Shown here: positions 1-11,077 of the stretch, piece after piece
Numbering within the stretch: the first letter of the stretch is position 1
Layout of the letters: the number at the start of each line of letters is the position of its first letter
Origin: Glandiceps talaboti
Lineage: Eukaryota; Hemichordata; Enteropneusta; Spengelidae
DNA length: 64,000 bases
Assembly (NCBI RefSeq): GCF_964340395.1
Contig: NC_135555.1
Span: 21,116,447-21,180,446, forward strand
Direction of reading: 5' to 3'
Program-made: the position numbers and the translations under genes
Notes under the pieces: model-generated
What the model saw: the letters and a program-made list of their open reading frames with translations, nothing else
Databases searched by the model: none
What the model was told of the DNA's origin: nothing

Positions 1-335
1 ATCCAAATTTTGTAAACTTTAATGAGACTGAGAAGTGGAACTTTATAATGATCAATATGCCTAGAGCAACTTGTAAATTTATTCACAAAGCTTACACCAG
101 AAGGTGTAATCATCTTTATATAACAGTGTAGTATGTTACTTTTCTTTACTTGCTATGACTGTCCTCTTTGCACCCCTTATTTTTAAGTACTTTATAAGAG
201 TAATTCAGTTTTGTAGTGACTAATAAGCCTGGTGGATGGGTGATGTGTTTGCATTCTGATATTGTTATTGCCAATTTGTAAAATGTATATCACATGTCAC
301 TATAATAAACAACCTTATACTATGCCAATAAAAAA
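1..335 (+). mobile_element. 3' end of a LINE (unit 1), cut by the window edge
   Basis: The first 130 bases encode the last residues of the LINE C-terminal region seen complete at 9,930-10,526, ending in HLYITV and a stop. A 3' UTR of about 200 bp follows and ends at an AATAAAAAA-type tail near 335. The same segment recurs in every unit of the array. The element is 5'-truncated and carries no polymerase core here, so it is immobile. Confidence 0.8.
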
Positions 336-387
336 TCTGGCTCGAGATGATTTCCTGCAAATTTCCATCAAGGTATCCTGCAAGCGA

Positions 388-670
388 TCATTCCATAGTG
401 TCCATAGAGTAAAAAAAATATGGACAACCTTTTACAGTATGGGAATTACATATGAATGTGTTTTTTTTTTCATTTGTATAAATTCTCCTATGTAATTTCA
501 TATCATGACACAAATATGGTTTATGATCTGTATGGAGTCTCATATGAACATTTCGATTATTTCCTTGATGAAATCTTTTTATCACGCTCCTTACATACAA
601 ATAGTCTTTGCTTTGTATAGATTCCCATGTGTTTGTTCAGATTACCAATTTGAACAAAACTTTTACCACA
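388..670 (-). pseudogene. Eroded zinc-finger tail downstream of copy 1
   Basis: Beyond the copy 1 stop, the minus strand still reads as decayed finger sequence: a finger with SGNL-like spacing in unit 5/6 counterparts, then out of frame RFHQGNNRNVHMRLHT and YLCHDMKLHRRIYTNEK. These keep scattered C2H2 spacing but lack full Cys/His sets and lie in another frame. Equivalent tails lie at about 10,790-11,077, 16,640-16,928, 21,697-21,940, 32,139-32,283 and 43,580-43,717. The ancestral gene was therefore longer at its 3' end. Confidence 0.6.
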
Positions 671-2991
671 CTACTTACATACAAATGGCCTTTCCTTTGT
701 ATGGATTCTCATGTGTACTTTCAAATTACCACTGTGAGCAAAACTTTTACCACACTCTTTACATACAAATGGTCTTTCGTTTGTGTGGATTCTCATGTGT
801 ACTTTCAGACGACTATTTTGAATAAAACGTTGACCACACTCCTCACATACAAATGGTCTTTCATTTGTATGGATTCTCATGTGTACTTTCAGATGAATAC
901 TTTGAGTAAAACTTTTACCACACTCCTTACATACAAACGGTCTTTCCTTAGTATGGATTCTCATGTGTACTTTCAAATAATAATTATGACAAAACCTTTT
1001 ACAACAATCAGTACATACAAATGGCCTTTCATTTTTATAGTTTCCATTGTCATCTCCTGTAGCACTGGACCCTAAACAATGCTCCTCAGAGTCTGACAGA
1101 GTCTGTTCATTGCTAATAATATCACAATTTCCACATGTCATTGTATTTTTTGGAGAATTCTGGCTCTCTTTGGTCACTAACACATCACAGTCACTTCTTG
1201 TACTATACTCTATACAATGCTCCTCAGAGTCTTCTTCAACCATGACTTCATCCAATGTAACAAGTCCATGTTGACAAAGACAATCTATTACCATGAATTT
1301 ATCTGTTAACACAAAAAATAAAGGTGTTAGTCATGTGACTCACTGATCATAAATCTAAATTAACATTTTATGATTATTATGATTGTCATTAATTTTAAAA
1401 AGGCAGTGATCATCTGAAGACTATATGTTACTAACAAAACTTGTCCATATATGTGATTTATATGAATGCAAAAATGTAATGAAACAACCAAGATCCGGAA
1501 CAACTCATAGCAGATGTAAATAATGCCCAGGTAGACAAGCATATGACGTTAGAAGGATAGAAGAAACTAAATGGTACTGTGCTGCGTAAGTCTTACCCAT
1601 GGAGATGGACTAAATAACACCATAGTGCTGCATTTCTGCTATATGTCAGGAAGATTCCTTTCAAGCAGTTGAAATGACAGATGGACATAAAACACAGAAT
1701 TCTGCATGATTAATAATCAATTTTGTAATTTACCTATGGTCTCTGAACCAAGTTTGTATTGATCTGAAGTAAAGATCCCTAAGTACACCTTTACATTTGT
1801 TGGCAAATAATTGAAAAAGTACCTATGGTGTTGTAGCACAATTGTGCAATTCCTGATTACTCCCCGTTATCTTTACAATATATACCATTGCATTATTTGG
1901 CTCTTTCTGTGTGTGCATGGCCTCGCTGCTAAGCACATATAATACACACCCAAATTTTACTGTTGCTTAGGGAGCTGCCTTGTTGCTAGGTATATTAGCA
2001 TTCATTTTTTGACATACGTAAGCATACACTGCTATCTTTGCAAAACATATTTGCATTTTGCTGTTGCTCAGAATGCTACAATTGCTAGGGCAAGTTGTCT
2101 TGAAATATATCTGCAGAATAACTCCTCTACAATATTTTGGCCCCCATTAACAAATAAGTTTTCAGGGTATAACTTCTGTGGTTTTGATATGGCCAGTATT
2201 AGGTAAAATCTACCCACCTCACCCAAACCCCCATGTCATGTTACCTGGGTACGGACTTCCCATACACAATTACCATAGACTCTATGGGGAAACACTGCCC
2301 ATTTACCTCCTTTCTCCCCTTCTGTTACTGTGGTTCCCCAATCTTAGCAAAAAGGAGAACTTTTCCATAAAAATTCATATATTCAGAACAAAGGCATATT
2401 TTTGACCCAAAACTCACATCTCTTATACAATCCATTTCATACAAAAATTTCTATCTCTACACCCTCACCAAATACTATAGCATGGCAATCAGTCTGGCAG
2501 GCTTTGACATTAAGTTGTTGAAATACACACACAACATAGATACACACATTTCACCATGCCTTTGGTAATACTGAAGCATTTCGTCATGTAAAATCATGAA
2601 GACTCTCCTCAAGAGCACACATTTTATGAAAATATCTCTTTCCTGGAGTGGCATTCCCCTTATAAGTTATAATTGTTTACATACACACGTACATTTGTAC
2701 ATCAATACATACACACTCACCATTCCTTTAGCATACTGAACCAGCTCAGTTGTGCTAAAAGGGACTTTCACTGTCTAATTCAAATCCGATACTACTGACT
2801 CACAAATTTCTGCAAACAACAAACTTGTCATCAAGTCAATATGATACAATGGAATGGGTGGTGTTATGTATAAATTACTACAACATACCTTTGTCAGAGA
2901 GTGTGTTATTCTCAAGTCGGTAAAGTAACACTTGATATGCTTCATTCAAGTCTCGTTCATATAGGCTGAATACCAACTCTTCATTGTCCAT
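671..2991 (-). CDS. Zinc-finger gene copy 1 (4 fingers, truncated)
   Basis: There are two coding exons. Exon 1 is 2889-2991, 34 aa starting MDNEELVFSLYERD, with donor GTATGT in phase 1. Exon 2 is 671-1302, with acceptor AACAG; the join restores a GAT codon. The predicted protein is 244 aa: a helical N-terminal region of about 60 residues that I do not recognise, an acidic Ser-rich linker with two DSEEHC motifs, then four C2H2 fingers (C-x2-C-x12-H-x3-H). The first finger is the divergent CTDCCKRF type. Linkers are HT[N/K]ERPF rather than TGEKP. The protein stops at ERPFVCK where a fifth finger should start. By family this is a nuclear DNA-binding protein; its target is unknown. Each track of fingers would otherwise start at a non-ATG codon, so I chose the spliced ATG start. 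Confidence 0.75.
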
Positions 2992-3022
2992 TTCTGATTC
3001 AGAAAGCAAATGCAATTTAGTG

Positions 3023-3388
3023 ACTGTTTAGTACAAAGACAAAAGATTGTATATGTTGACCACTAGGGGCGCTGTGTCATGGTGGGGAGAATACGTACTT
3101 CAGCATGCAAATTGTCCGTGTCTGTATGTTGCAACAGTATGGACCCATTAACAGAGGCTTGCGGGACGCCGTGCTGACGTAGTTACCCTTAGAAAGCAGA
3201 TGTTGACTGTTTAAATAATGTTTGTTCGTGAACGGACCGTAATGATTACTGTAGTCTGTAGTGTACAATAAATTCAAGGTGGACGTGCTCTTTATCAGGC
3301 GGGTACGCGGGTCTTGATTGTTCACTTTCGTCAATTTTGTCCATATATTCACTGTCAAATTACTTTACCTGATGATTAAGTACCTACC
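3023..3388 (-). promoter_or_regulatory. Conserved 5' flank and possible 5' UTR intron of copy 1
   Basis: The 600 bp upstream of the copy 1 ATG are kept in every unit. On the minus strand a donor-like CTCTAG|GTAGGT lies at 3388, and an acceptor-like CTAAACAG ends at 3024. A non-coding exon could therefore splice onto the 32 bases before the ATG. No TATA box or transcript evidence is visible. The block also contains CCACTAGGGGCGC (3060-3072), one base short of the CTCF core. The splice proposal is inference. Confidence 0.3.
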
Positions 3389-3564
3389 TAGAGTTTATCT
3401 TGTCTAGAAAGTGATTGGAGAGTGCCCCAGGATTGATTATCCGCACAGTGCAGTCCACAGACAGTGTCTATGTTGTCGTACCAGAGACGCCAACCAAAAT
3501 CTTTACTAATAAGTCGTGTCATCGCTCATGCGCACATTGGTATTTTTGTCTCACGTCTGTTTGG

Positions 3565-5155
3565 TACGGTGGCCCACAGGTGACAGACGAAAACTAAATT
3601 TGTGCGATAAATAATTTATTTTTGAGGGCAAAATATTTAATAAAAGGATAACACTTTTATTTCATATGACAAAACATTAATTTCTTATCAAAGCAAAAAT
3701 CTACAATTTCTGTGAAAAATAAATTCTTTTTACAGAGCAGAACATTAATTTGCGAAACGAACATTTTTATTCATTTGGCCCAAACTTTATTTTCGAGTGA
3801 TAACATTTAAGTTGTGGGATAAAATGTTTAATTGTTGGTGCAATGTGTTTGAAACATTAGAACCGTTTTTTTCTAAAGTTTTCTAACAAGACAAAATACC
3901 TCATTGCAAACTATTAATCCTTAGAGCAGTACACCAAGTTTTCGTGAAAAAACTCTAAATTTGTGTAAAAAGTATTTAAATGTCAAGCCGGAATATGAAT
4001 TTAAGTCCTTTACAATCTTATACTCTGACTGCAGAAACAACATTTTGTCACCATACAATCCCCTTTTTCATCAATGAGATTTACTTAATACAGGTTGCAA
4101 CATTAATGTTTAAGGACGAAACATTAATTTGCGAGGACAAAACTTTCTTTTCGCTTGACGGAAGTTGGACTGCATGACGGAAATTGATTATATATCCCAC
4201 AATCCTCGGCACACTCTTGGCGGCTATTTCAACTTCGCGACCAGTACTATATCTGATCGTGTCAAGTGGTAAACACATCAAGTGTTTCCAGTGTATAAAT
4301 AGTTTTTAAAGATAATAAAGGACGGAAACACCATTCCCATCAATACTGGTATCCCTGGACCCAATCTCATTAAAATCTGATGTGGTGAAAGCAGCTAAAT
4401 GCTTTATTTACCTCTATTTCCATCGTTTTGTGATGTTTCCCATGCAGGCGGCGATCACTCGAAACAAAAGCAAGCGACACAAACTGTGGAAATAGAGATA
4501 AATAAAGCATTTAGCTGCTTTCATCACATCAGATTTTAATCAGATTGTCCTGGACCAATAGGGAAAAAATTAAATGGACCGATCGCCTTCTCAAGAATTA
4601 AAAGTTATATTGAAAATGATTGTGTCCTGTGAAATAGTTATAGAATATATATCATGAGAGTTGGACCCTGAATGCACAACACCTCGAAAAACAGACAGAC
4701 TAAAAACGAAGAATGTACCGCTGTCCTATACATTCCAACGCTGATCTAGGTACTGAGAATGACACTGTGGCTGTAATATAGTGCTCTGGTTCCAGATGCT
4801 CATAGATATGTGACTTCACGACATAATCACAGAATTGAGGCCTTTTATCGAGAGATTACGAAGAGTATTTCAGGTCTGAATTTATGGCAGGGGGTCTGAG
4901 GACAAATGGGGGCCAACAAATTGAAGGTTTTAAGGGGGGACATGGAAATTCCGATTGTTGAAAGGGGAGGGGCACGAAATGTTTAGCTCACGATTTGAAC
5001 CAAAGTGCACCTCGGGAGTGGTCGTTTAAGGAGTAAATTTGAACATTTCTTGCAGCTTTGCCACAATGAATTCAAAAGCCTACAGTCAGTTATAAGATGG
5101 GTGATTACTATATGAAACATGTATACCTTAATCTCTCTTCTCCCTCCCTCCCTCC
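3565..5155 (+). repeat. Left inverted arm of the foldback element
   Basis: This arm matches 7135-8449 in reverse complement. Both arms share the outer AACATTAATTT-rich segment, the GTTGAAATAGCCGCC-type middle and the inner stretch ending in a CCCTCCCTCC run. The left arm is longer because about 280 bp at 4,490-4,780 has no partner on the right. That insert begins with an inverted copy of the neighbouring 60 bases (4,370-4,430 against 4,484-4,545). Confidence 0.75.
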
Positions 5156-5416
5156 CTCCCCCTATGTATGTATGTAATTATGTATGTAATTATGTATGTA
5201 TGTATTTTACTATGTATGTATGTATGTATGTATGTATGTATGTATGTATGTATGTATGTATGTATGCATGCATGCATGCATGCATGCATGCATGCATGTA
5301 TGTATGTATGTATGTATGTATGTATGTATGTATGTATGTCTCTGTGTGTGTGCGTGTGTGTGTATGTATGTATGTATGTATGTATGTATGTATGTATGTA
5401 TGTATGTATGTATGTA

Positions 5417-5456
<40 letters not shown>

Positions 5457-5459
5457 CAT
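5155..5459. repeat. (TATG)n / (CATG)n / (TG)n microsatellite
   Basis: About 300 bp of ATGT tetranucleotides with a central block of GCAT repeats at 5266-5297 and a TG run at the right end. The apparent open frames (Tyr-Val-Cys-Met repeats) are artefacts of the repeat. Confidence 0.95.
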
Positions 5460-6800
5460 GAAATTCTTTGCTGATATTTGGTTTCAATCACATGTTGCTC
5501 TCGTCTAGTTGGAATTTGGTTTTAGTGGACATGATCTATCACCAACTTTAATCACACGCAAAACATGTACCATTAAAAGGCCATGCTGTATTGTGATGTA
5601 TGCTCCCAATATAAGAAATTGATGTCAAAAATGAGATTTTCACTTTCCATGGGGATAATGGACTCCAACTTTTGAAAAGACAATTAATATAAGCACCTTA
5701 AAAAGTTAAAATTGTTTTACAGTACACATCAATGACGCTATTGTATATTTTCTCAGTTTAGTCGCCTGGTGGCACTGTGCATGCTGCAAACTACAGCATC
5801 TTTTCGTGATTCTATTTATTGCTAAAATGAAAATGAATACTTTGAAACCGACATTTTTCGATGTTTAGCCAAGGAAGCTTATTCTTCAATACATCATGAA
5901 TTACTTCAGAGATGCCTCTTACACACAATGAAATCAAAAGATTCTGTAAACAAAATCCCTTGGGGGAAAAAAGGAAGTTAGTTTCACCAAGATCTATAAT
6001 TGAGATTCACCCGTTGTTTTTATGTATTCAATTATTACTACTTTGCCCACGATAACACACTGCCAAAACTTTAAAAGGTACTTATAAGACGAAATGTCAT
6101 TTATAATGTACTGATAACTGTTTTTATTTATGGATATTGAAAAAATACTTTTAAATTGCTATGGATTCACACGGAATTTTGAATTCCAAAACAAAACACG
6201 GGGGTGATTATTATGTTTGCGCGATTGTCATGTTGCAGGAACCTGTGCCATCAGATTTATTATACCCACATGTCTGTCCCTCATCTCAAATGACAAATGT
6301 TTACAAGATCTTTGTGGAACTTTAAAACGTCCTCTTAATCATTGGGTTGGGTAATGTCACGGCTATTCATCACAAGGCTACGGTTAGAATTTACGGCAGG
6401 GAGGGGGGGGAGAAAATATTTTGATCAAAAGAATTTCGTAGCCCTCCCCCTCCCCAATAACTTTCGTAACCCCCGACACATATTATAATATGTATAATTA
6501 TACCACCCCCCCCCCCCCCCACTTCCGTAAAACTGTATGGTACACTGCATTAAAATGAAAGTGACAATCGATTTCAATATAAGAGATTTATATTTCATTA
6601 CCCAAATAGATGCAACAAAACGTCTTACATTGGGCTGACTTTGAAAGACTTGACCAGCAAGGTTTTTTTTCAATTTTGATTTGGGCAGAAACAGCATCAC
6701 CCATGATAGCTTGTGGGGAGGGTATGGGAGGGGTTCCTCCCTCACAGTATGCTTTTTTATAATAAGGATGATAAAGATAAAGAGGCCATTTACTGGGCAT
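5460..6800. other. Central unique part of the foldback element
   Basis: About 1.3 kb between the two microsatellite blocks. It is AT-rich with a C-run near 6,506-6,520. I find no open frame with family resemblance, no splice pattern and no transposase motif. Confidence 0.5.
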
Positions 6801-6805
6801 AAACT

Positions 6806-6807
<2 letters not shown>

Positions 6808-6885
<78 letters not shown>

Positions 6886-7010
6886 GACAGAGACAGAGAG
6901 AGACAGAGAGAGACAGAGAGAGACAGAGAGACAGAGAGAGACAGAGAGAGACAGAGAGAGACAGAGAGAGAGACAGAGAGAGACACACAGAGAGAGGGGG
7001 GACGGCCAGC

Positions 7011-7083
<73 letters not shown>

Positions 7084-7138
7084 GGACGGACGGAAGGACG
7101 GACGGACGGACGGAGGGAGGGAGGGAGGGAGGGAGGGA
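6808..7138. repeat. (AG)n, (ACAG)n and (GACG)/(GAGG)n microsatellite
   Basis: About 330 bp of uninterrupted purine-rich repeats: AG dinucleotides, then GACAGAGA variants, then pure GACA, then GACG and GAGG tetranucleotides. Frames through it are low-complexity artefacts. Confidence 0.95.
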
Positions 7139-8449
7139 GATTAAGGCATACATATTTCGTATCACCCATCTTATCACTGACTGTAGGCTTTTGAATTCGT
7201 TGTGGCAAAGCAGCAAGAAATGTTCAAATGTACTCGGTAAACGACAACTCCCGAGGTGCACTTTTGTTCAAATCATGAGCTAAATATTTCGTGCCCCTCC
7301 CCTTTCAAACGATCAGAATTTCCATGTCCCTCCCCCTTAAAACCTCCAATTTGTTGCCCCCCACCCCCCCCCATTTGTCCTCAGACCCCCTGCCATAAAT
7401 TCAGAACTGAAATACTCTTCGTAATCTCGATAACAGACGTCAATTCTGTGATTATGTCGTGAAGTCACATATCTATGAGCATTTGGGTCATCACAAACCA
7501 AAGCACTATATATAGTTTGTGTCACTTGCTTTTGTTCCGAGTGATCGCCGCCTGCGTGGGAAACATCACAAACGATGGAAATAGAGGTAAATAAAGCATT
7601 TAGCTGCTTTCACCACATCAGATTTTAATGAGATTGGGTCCAGGAATACTAGTATTGATGGGTATGGTGTTTCCGTCCTTTATTATTTTTAAAAAAACAT
7701 TTATACACTGGAAACACTTGATGTGTTTACCACTTGACATGATCAGATACAGTGCTGGTCGCGAAGTTGAAATAGCCGCCAAGAGTGTGCCGAGGATTGT
7801 GGGATATATAATCAATTTTCGTCATGCAGTCCAACCTCCGTCAAGCAAAAAGAAAGTTTTGTCCTCGCACATTAATGTTTCGTCCTCAAACATTAATGTT
7901 GCACCCTGTGTTAAGTAAATCTCGTCGATAACAAATGGGGTTGTATGGTGACAAATGTTGTTTCTGCAGTCAGAGTGTAAGATTGTAAAGGACTTAAATT
8001 CATATTCCGGCTTGATATTTAAATACTTTTACACAAATTTAGAGTTTTTTTCACGAAAACTTGGTGTACTGCTCTAAGGATTAATAGTTTGCAATGAGGT
8101 ATTTTAAGTCTTGCTAGAAAACTTTAGAAAAAACGGTTCTAATGTTTCAAACATTGCACCAACAATTTAAATATTTTATCGCACAACATAAATGTTATCA
8201 CTCGAAAATAAAGTTTGGGCCAAACGAATGAAAAATTTTGTTTCGCAAATTAATTTTCTGCTCTGTAAAAAGAATTTATTTGTCACAGAAATTGTAGTTT
8301 TTTGCTTTGATATTTCTATATTGACCCAAGAAATTAATGTTTTGTCGTATGAAATAAAAGTGTTATCCTTTTATTAAATATTTTGCCCACAAAAATAAAT
8401 TATTTATAGCACAAATTTAGTTTTCGTCTGTCACCTGTGGGCCGCCATA
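7135..8449 (-). repeat. Right inverted arm of the foldback element
   Basis: Reverse complement of the left arm, with scattered substitutions and small indels. It ends GGGCCGCCATA at the 3' target duplication. The visible divergence between arms suggests the element is not very young, although I could not count differences exactly. Confidence 0.75.
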
Positions 8450-8489
8450 GTTTGGTACATGTAACTAACTTAATTGAAATTTAGACTCC

Positions 8490-8880
8490 ACGAAAACGCT
8501 TCACCACAGGGCAAAACATCGGGAGTGTCATTTGAATCATAATTTTATGAGAACACTGTGTTGAAATATGAACCTCATGTTGTTGTTTTGACATTGTAAT
8601 AATTTGATATATTTTACCATAGACCCTCCCTCCACCATGGTGGAGGGGCTGTGATTTAAACTAGCTGTAGGAGAGGGCGCACAATCAAAACGTGTCGCTG
8701 CATTTATTAAGGTTCCGTTCATTAGTACAGCTGGTGGGATGGGTGAGAGAATGGGGAGGGCGAGGAACCTGAAATTTTGCGTCACTGTTATTAGAGGTGA
8801 CGCAATTTCTTTAAATTTCGCCACTGTCTTTGATAAACAAATGAATAGAATACACATTTATTTGATAAAATCATGAAGTA
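8490..8880. promoter_or_regulatory. Conserved upstream block with two hairpins (unit 1)
   Basis: This block recurs in all units (about 14,360-14,750, 20,300-20,690, 27,260-27,660, 38,840-39,240; diverged at 49,420-49,610). It contains the perfect 20-bp palindrome CCCTCCACCATGGTGGAGGG at 8628-8647. It also contains inverted arms TTGCGTCAC (8777-8785) and GTGACGCAA (8797-8805) around an 11-nt loop. In units without the foldback element it lies about 0.6-1 kb upstream of the zinc-finger ATG. Whether it regulates the gene or is a repeat is unresolved. Confidence 0.35.
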
Positions 8881-8984
8881 TGGTTTATTATTATCTTAGC
8901 ATGTATACCACACAATTCAGTTTGAATAAAAGTGCCAATGGCGTTGAAGCATAACTGTTGACAGTAAACTGTAATTCTCTGTAT

Positions 8985-9839
8985 TGATAATGTGGTCTTG
9001 TTGCTAGGTATATTTATATTTGCAATCATGTGGGTGTGATCTTATTGCCAGGCATATCTACATAATTCATTTACTTTCCTGTCACTAGTGCTATTTGGGC
9101 ATTATACGTCATTGTTTACCTGTTGCTATGGGCATGGTCATGATGCTTAGGGCATTTACATGTTTAAAATAATGTTTATTCAAACGCATTATACATTGTT
9201 ATATTTGTATTTAAAAAAAAACACTATCATTTGACTGTTGCTAAGGGCATGCTCACGGTTGCTATGTAAGTATGACACACTCACAATTTGCAGACTAACA
9301 CTTTTAGAATCATTACCAAATTTCATCCCCAGTAATTTGAGAGGTAAAGTTCAATACCAAAATCACTTGTATCAACTACAAGACAGACATACAGACAGAC
9401 ATACAGTCAGACAGACATACAGACAGACAGACAGACAGACAGACAGACTGACTAACTGACTGACTGACTGACTGACTGACTGACAGGCATTTCACTTCAA
9501 ACCAAACTGTGGTTCAGTTAGGTAGAGAATGTTTAAAATAAAATCCTGTGTTACTCGCACACACTTTATTACATTATGTTAAGAACCCATAAAAATGTTA
9601 ATGCATTAATTAGATCAATTTAAACAATCATTTCTGTACACTCCTGTCTAAATATTCCTGAGACATATCACCAAAACAATCATTGGAGTTTTTTACCAAA
9701 AATGACATTTTCGTACCCAAATCACACATCTGTGATACAATCATTTTGCTTTCAATTTCCCAACTCAACACCACATGTAATGTTCCTACCAAATACCGTC
9801 AATCGGTCAGACAGTTTTTGAGTTTCAGTTGTTCACACA

Positions 9840-9929
<90 letters not shown>

Positions 9930-9964
9930 ATGCCTATAGCACTACTAAACTTCATTAGTTTAGT
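8985..9964 (+). mobile_element. Microsatellite-bearing Helentron/pearl-like element (unit 1)
   Basis: The order is: diverged core repeats with GTTGCTAxGGGCATG motifs (about 9,000-9,260), an (ACAG)n then (ACTG)n block (9,382-9,482), a spacer, a (CA)n run (9,834-9,928), and a terminal hairpin of ACTAAAC and GTTTAGT around a 7-nt loop (9,944-9,964). Core repeats plus ACAG/ACTG microsatellite plus terminal hairpin is the layout of pearl-type non-autonomous Helitron relatives. This assignment is inference. It has no coding capacity. Confidence 0.4.
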
Positions 9965-10730
9965 TATTACGACAATTGGCAATTGGTCTTCTGAAATGTA
10001 TGACATCTTTGAAAGTCTAGATATTGATGAGTTGATTCCATGTAATACTGGGATTGTCAGGTTCTGTAAACATTCGAATTGTACTGAAAACTGGTATATG
10101 CATGTTCGTAACAAACCGAAATTACGCACGTACAGTATCTTTAAAAGAACACATTGCCGTGAAAATTATTTAGATTTAGATTTGTCAAGAGCTGAACGTT
10201 CTCTTTTTGTTCAGTTACGAGTAGGAATACTTCCACTCAGGATTGAAACAGGTCGTTTTAGGGGTGAGGTGTTACATACTCGCCTCTGTGTGTTATGTAA
10301 TGCAAATTCAATTGAGGATGAATCTCACTTTTTATTTCACTGTTCATTCTATCATGATTTAAGAACACATTTTTACAATATTATACTTGAGTCTAATCCA
10401 AATTTTGTAAACTTTAATGAGACTGAGAAGTGGAACTTTATAATGATCAATATGCCTAGAGCAACTTGTAAATTTATTCACAAAGCTTACACCAGAAGGT
10501 GTAATCATCTTTATATAACAGTGTAGTATGTTACTTTTCTTTACTTGCTATGACTGTCCTCTTTGCACCCCTTATTTTTAAGTACTTTATAAGAGTAATT
10601 CAGTTTTGTAGTGACTAATAAGCCTGGTGGATGGGTGATGTGTTTGCATTCTGATATTGTTATTGCCAATTTGTAAAATGTATATCACATGTCACTATAA
10701 TAAACAACCTTATACTATGCCAATAAAAAA
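9965..10730 (+). mobile_element. LINE 3' fragment (unit 2), C-terminal region open
   Basis: The open frame reads through 10,526 and encodes about 180 LINE residues: KLRTYSIFK, then LDLSRAERSLFVQLRVGILP, then a Cys/His cluster CVLCN...EDESHFLFHC, ending HLYITV. This is the knuckle-bearing C-terminal part typical of CR1/L2-like non-LTR retrotransposons; the catalytic polymerase is absent. A 200-bp 3' UTR ends at AATAAAAAA near 10,730. The upstream (CA)n and hairpin belong to another element. Confidence 0.75.
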
Positions 10731-11077
10731 TCTGGCTCGAGATGATTTCCTGCAAATTTCCATCAAGGTATCCTGCAAGCGATCATTCCATAGTGTCCAT
10801 AGAGTAAAAAAAATATGGACAACCTTTTACAGTATAATCATGACCAACTGGGAATTACATATGAATGTGGTTTTTTTCATTTGTATAAATTCTCCTATGT
10901 AATTTCATATCGTGACACAAATATGGTTTATGATCTGTATGGAGTCTCATATGAACATTTCGATTATTTCCTTGATGAAATCTTTTTATCACGCTCCTTA
11001 CATACAAATAGTCTTTGATTTGTATGGATTCCCATGTGTTTGTTCAGATTACCAATTTGAACAAAACTTTTACCACA

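Larger units (their letters stand above)
3565..8449. mobile_element. 4.9-kb foldback-type DNA element inserted in unit 1
   Basis: The element begins TACGGTGGCCCACAGG and ends with the inverse of TATGGCGGCCCACAGG. It is flanked by GTTTGG at 3559-3564 and 8450-8455. Units 2-6 lack it, which fixes its ends. The inverted arms span about 3565-5155 and 7135-8449, diverged but alignable throughout, and contain repeated motifs around AACATTAATTT. The centre holds two microsatellite blocks and about 1.3 kb of sequence without recognisable transposase, so it is non-autonomous. A 6-bp target duplication with TAYGG ends recalls the IS3EU superfamily from memory. A 9-bp duplication GTTTGGTAC is equally readable, because the element starts with TAC. 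Confidence 0.8.

Noticed and set aside
1590-1800. Exon-like segments with AG and GT borders inside the zinc-finger intron
   Set aside because: In unit 1 a frame (LRDLYFRSIQTWFRDH) is open between splice-like signals. Units 3-6 carry 1-2 base indels there that break the frame, and skipping them gives a consistent exon 1-exon 2 phase.
3060-3072. CTCF site CCACTAGGGGCGC in each zinc-finger upstream block
   Set aside because: It is one G short of the core consensus, which shifts half of the contact positions. Conservation is explained by recent duplication.
5119-7261. Open frames rich in Tyr-Val-Cys-Met, Ser-Leu or Arg-Glu repeats
   Set aside because: They are translations of tetranucleotide and AG microsatellites in several frames and on both strands.
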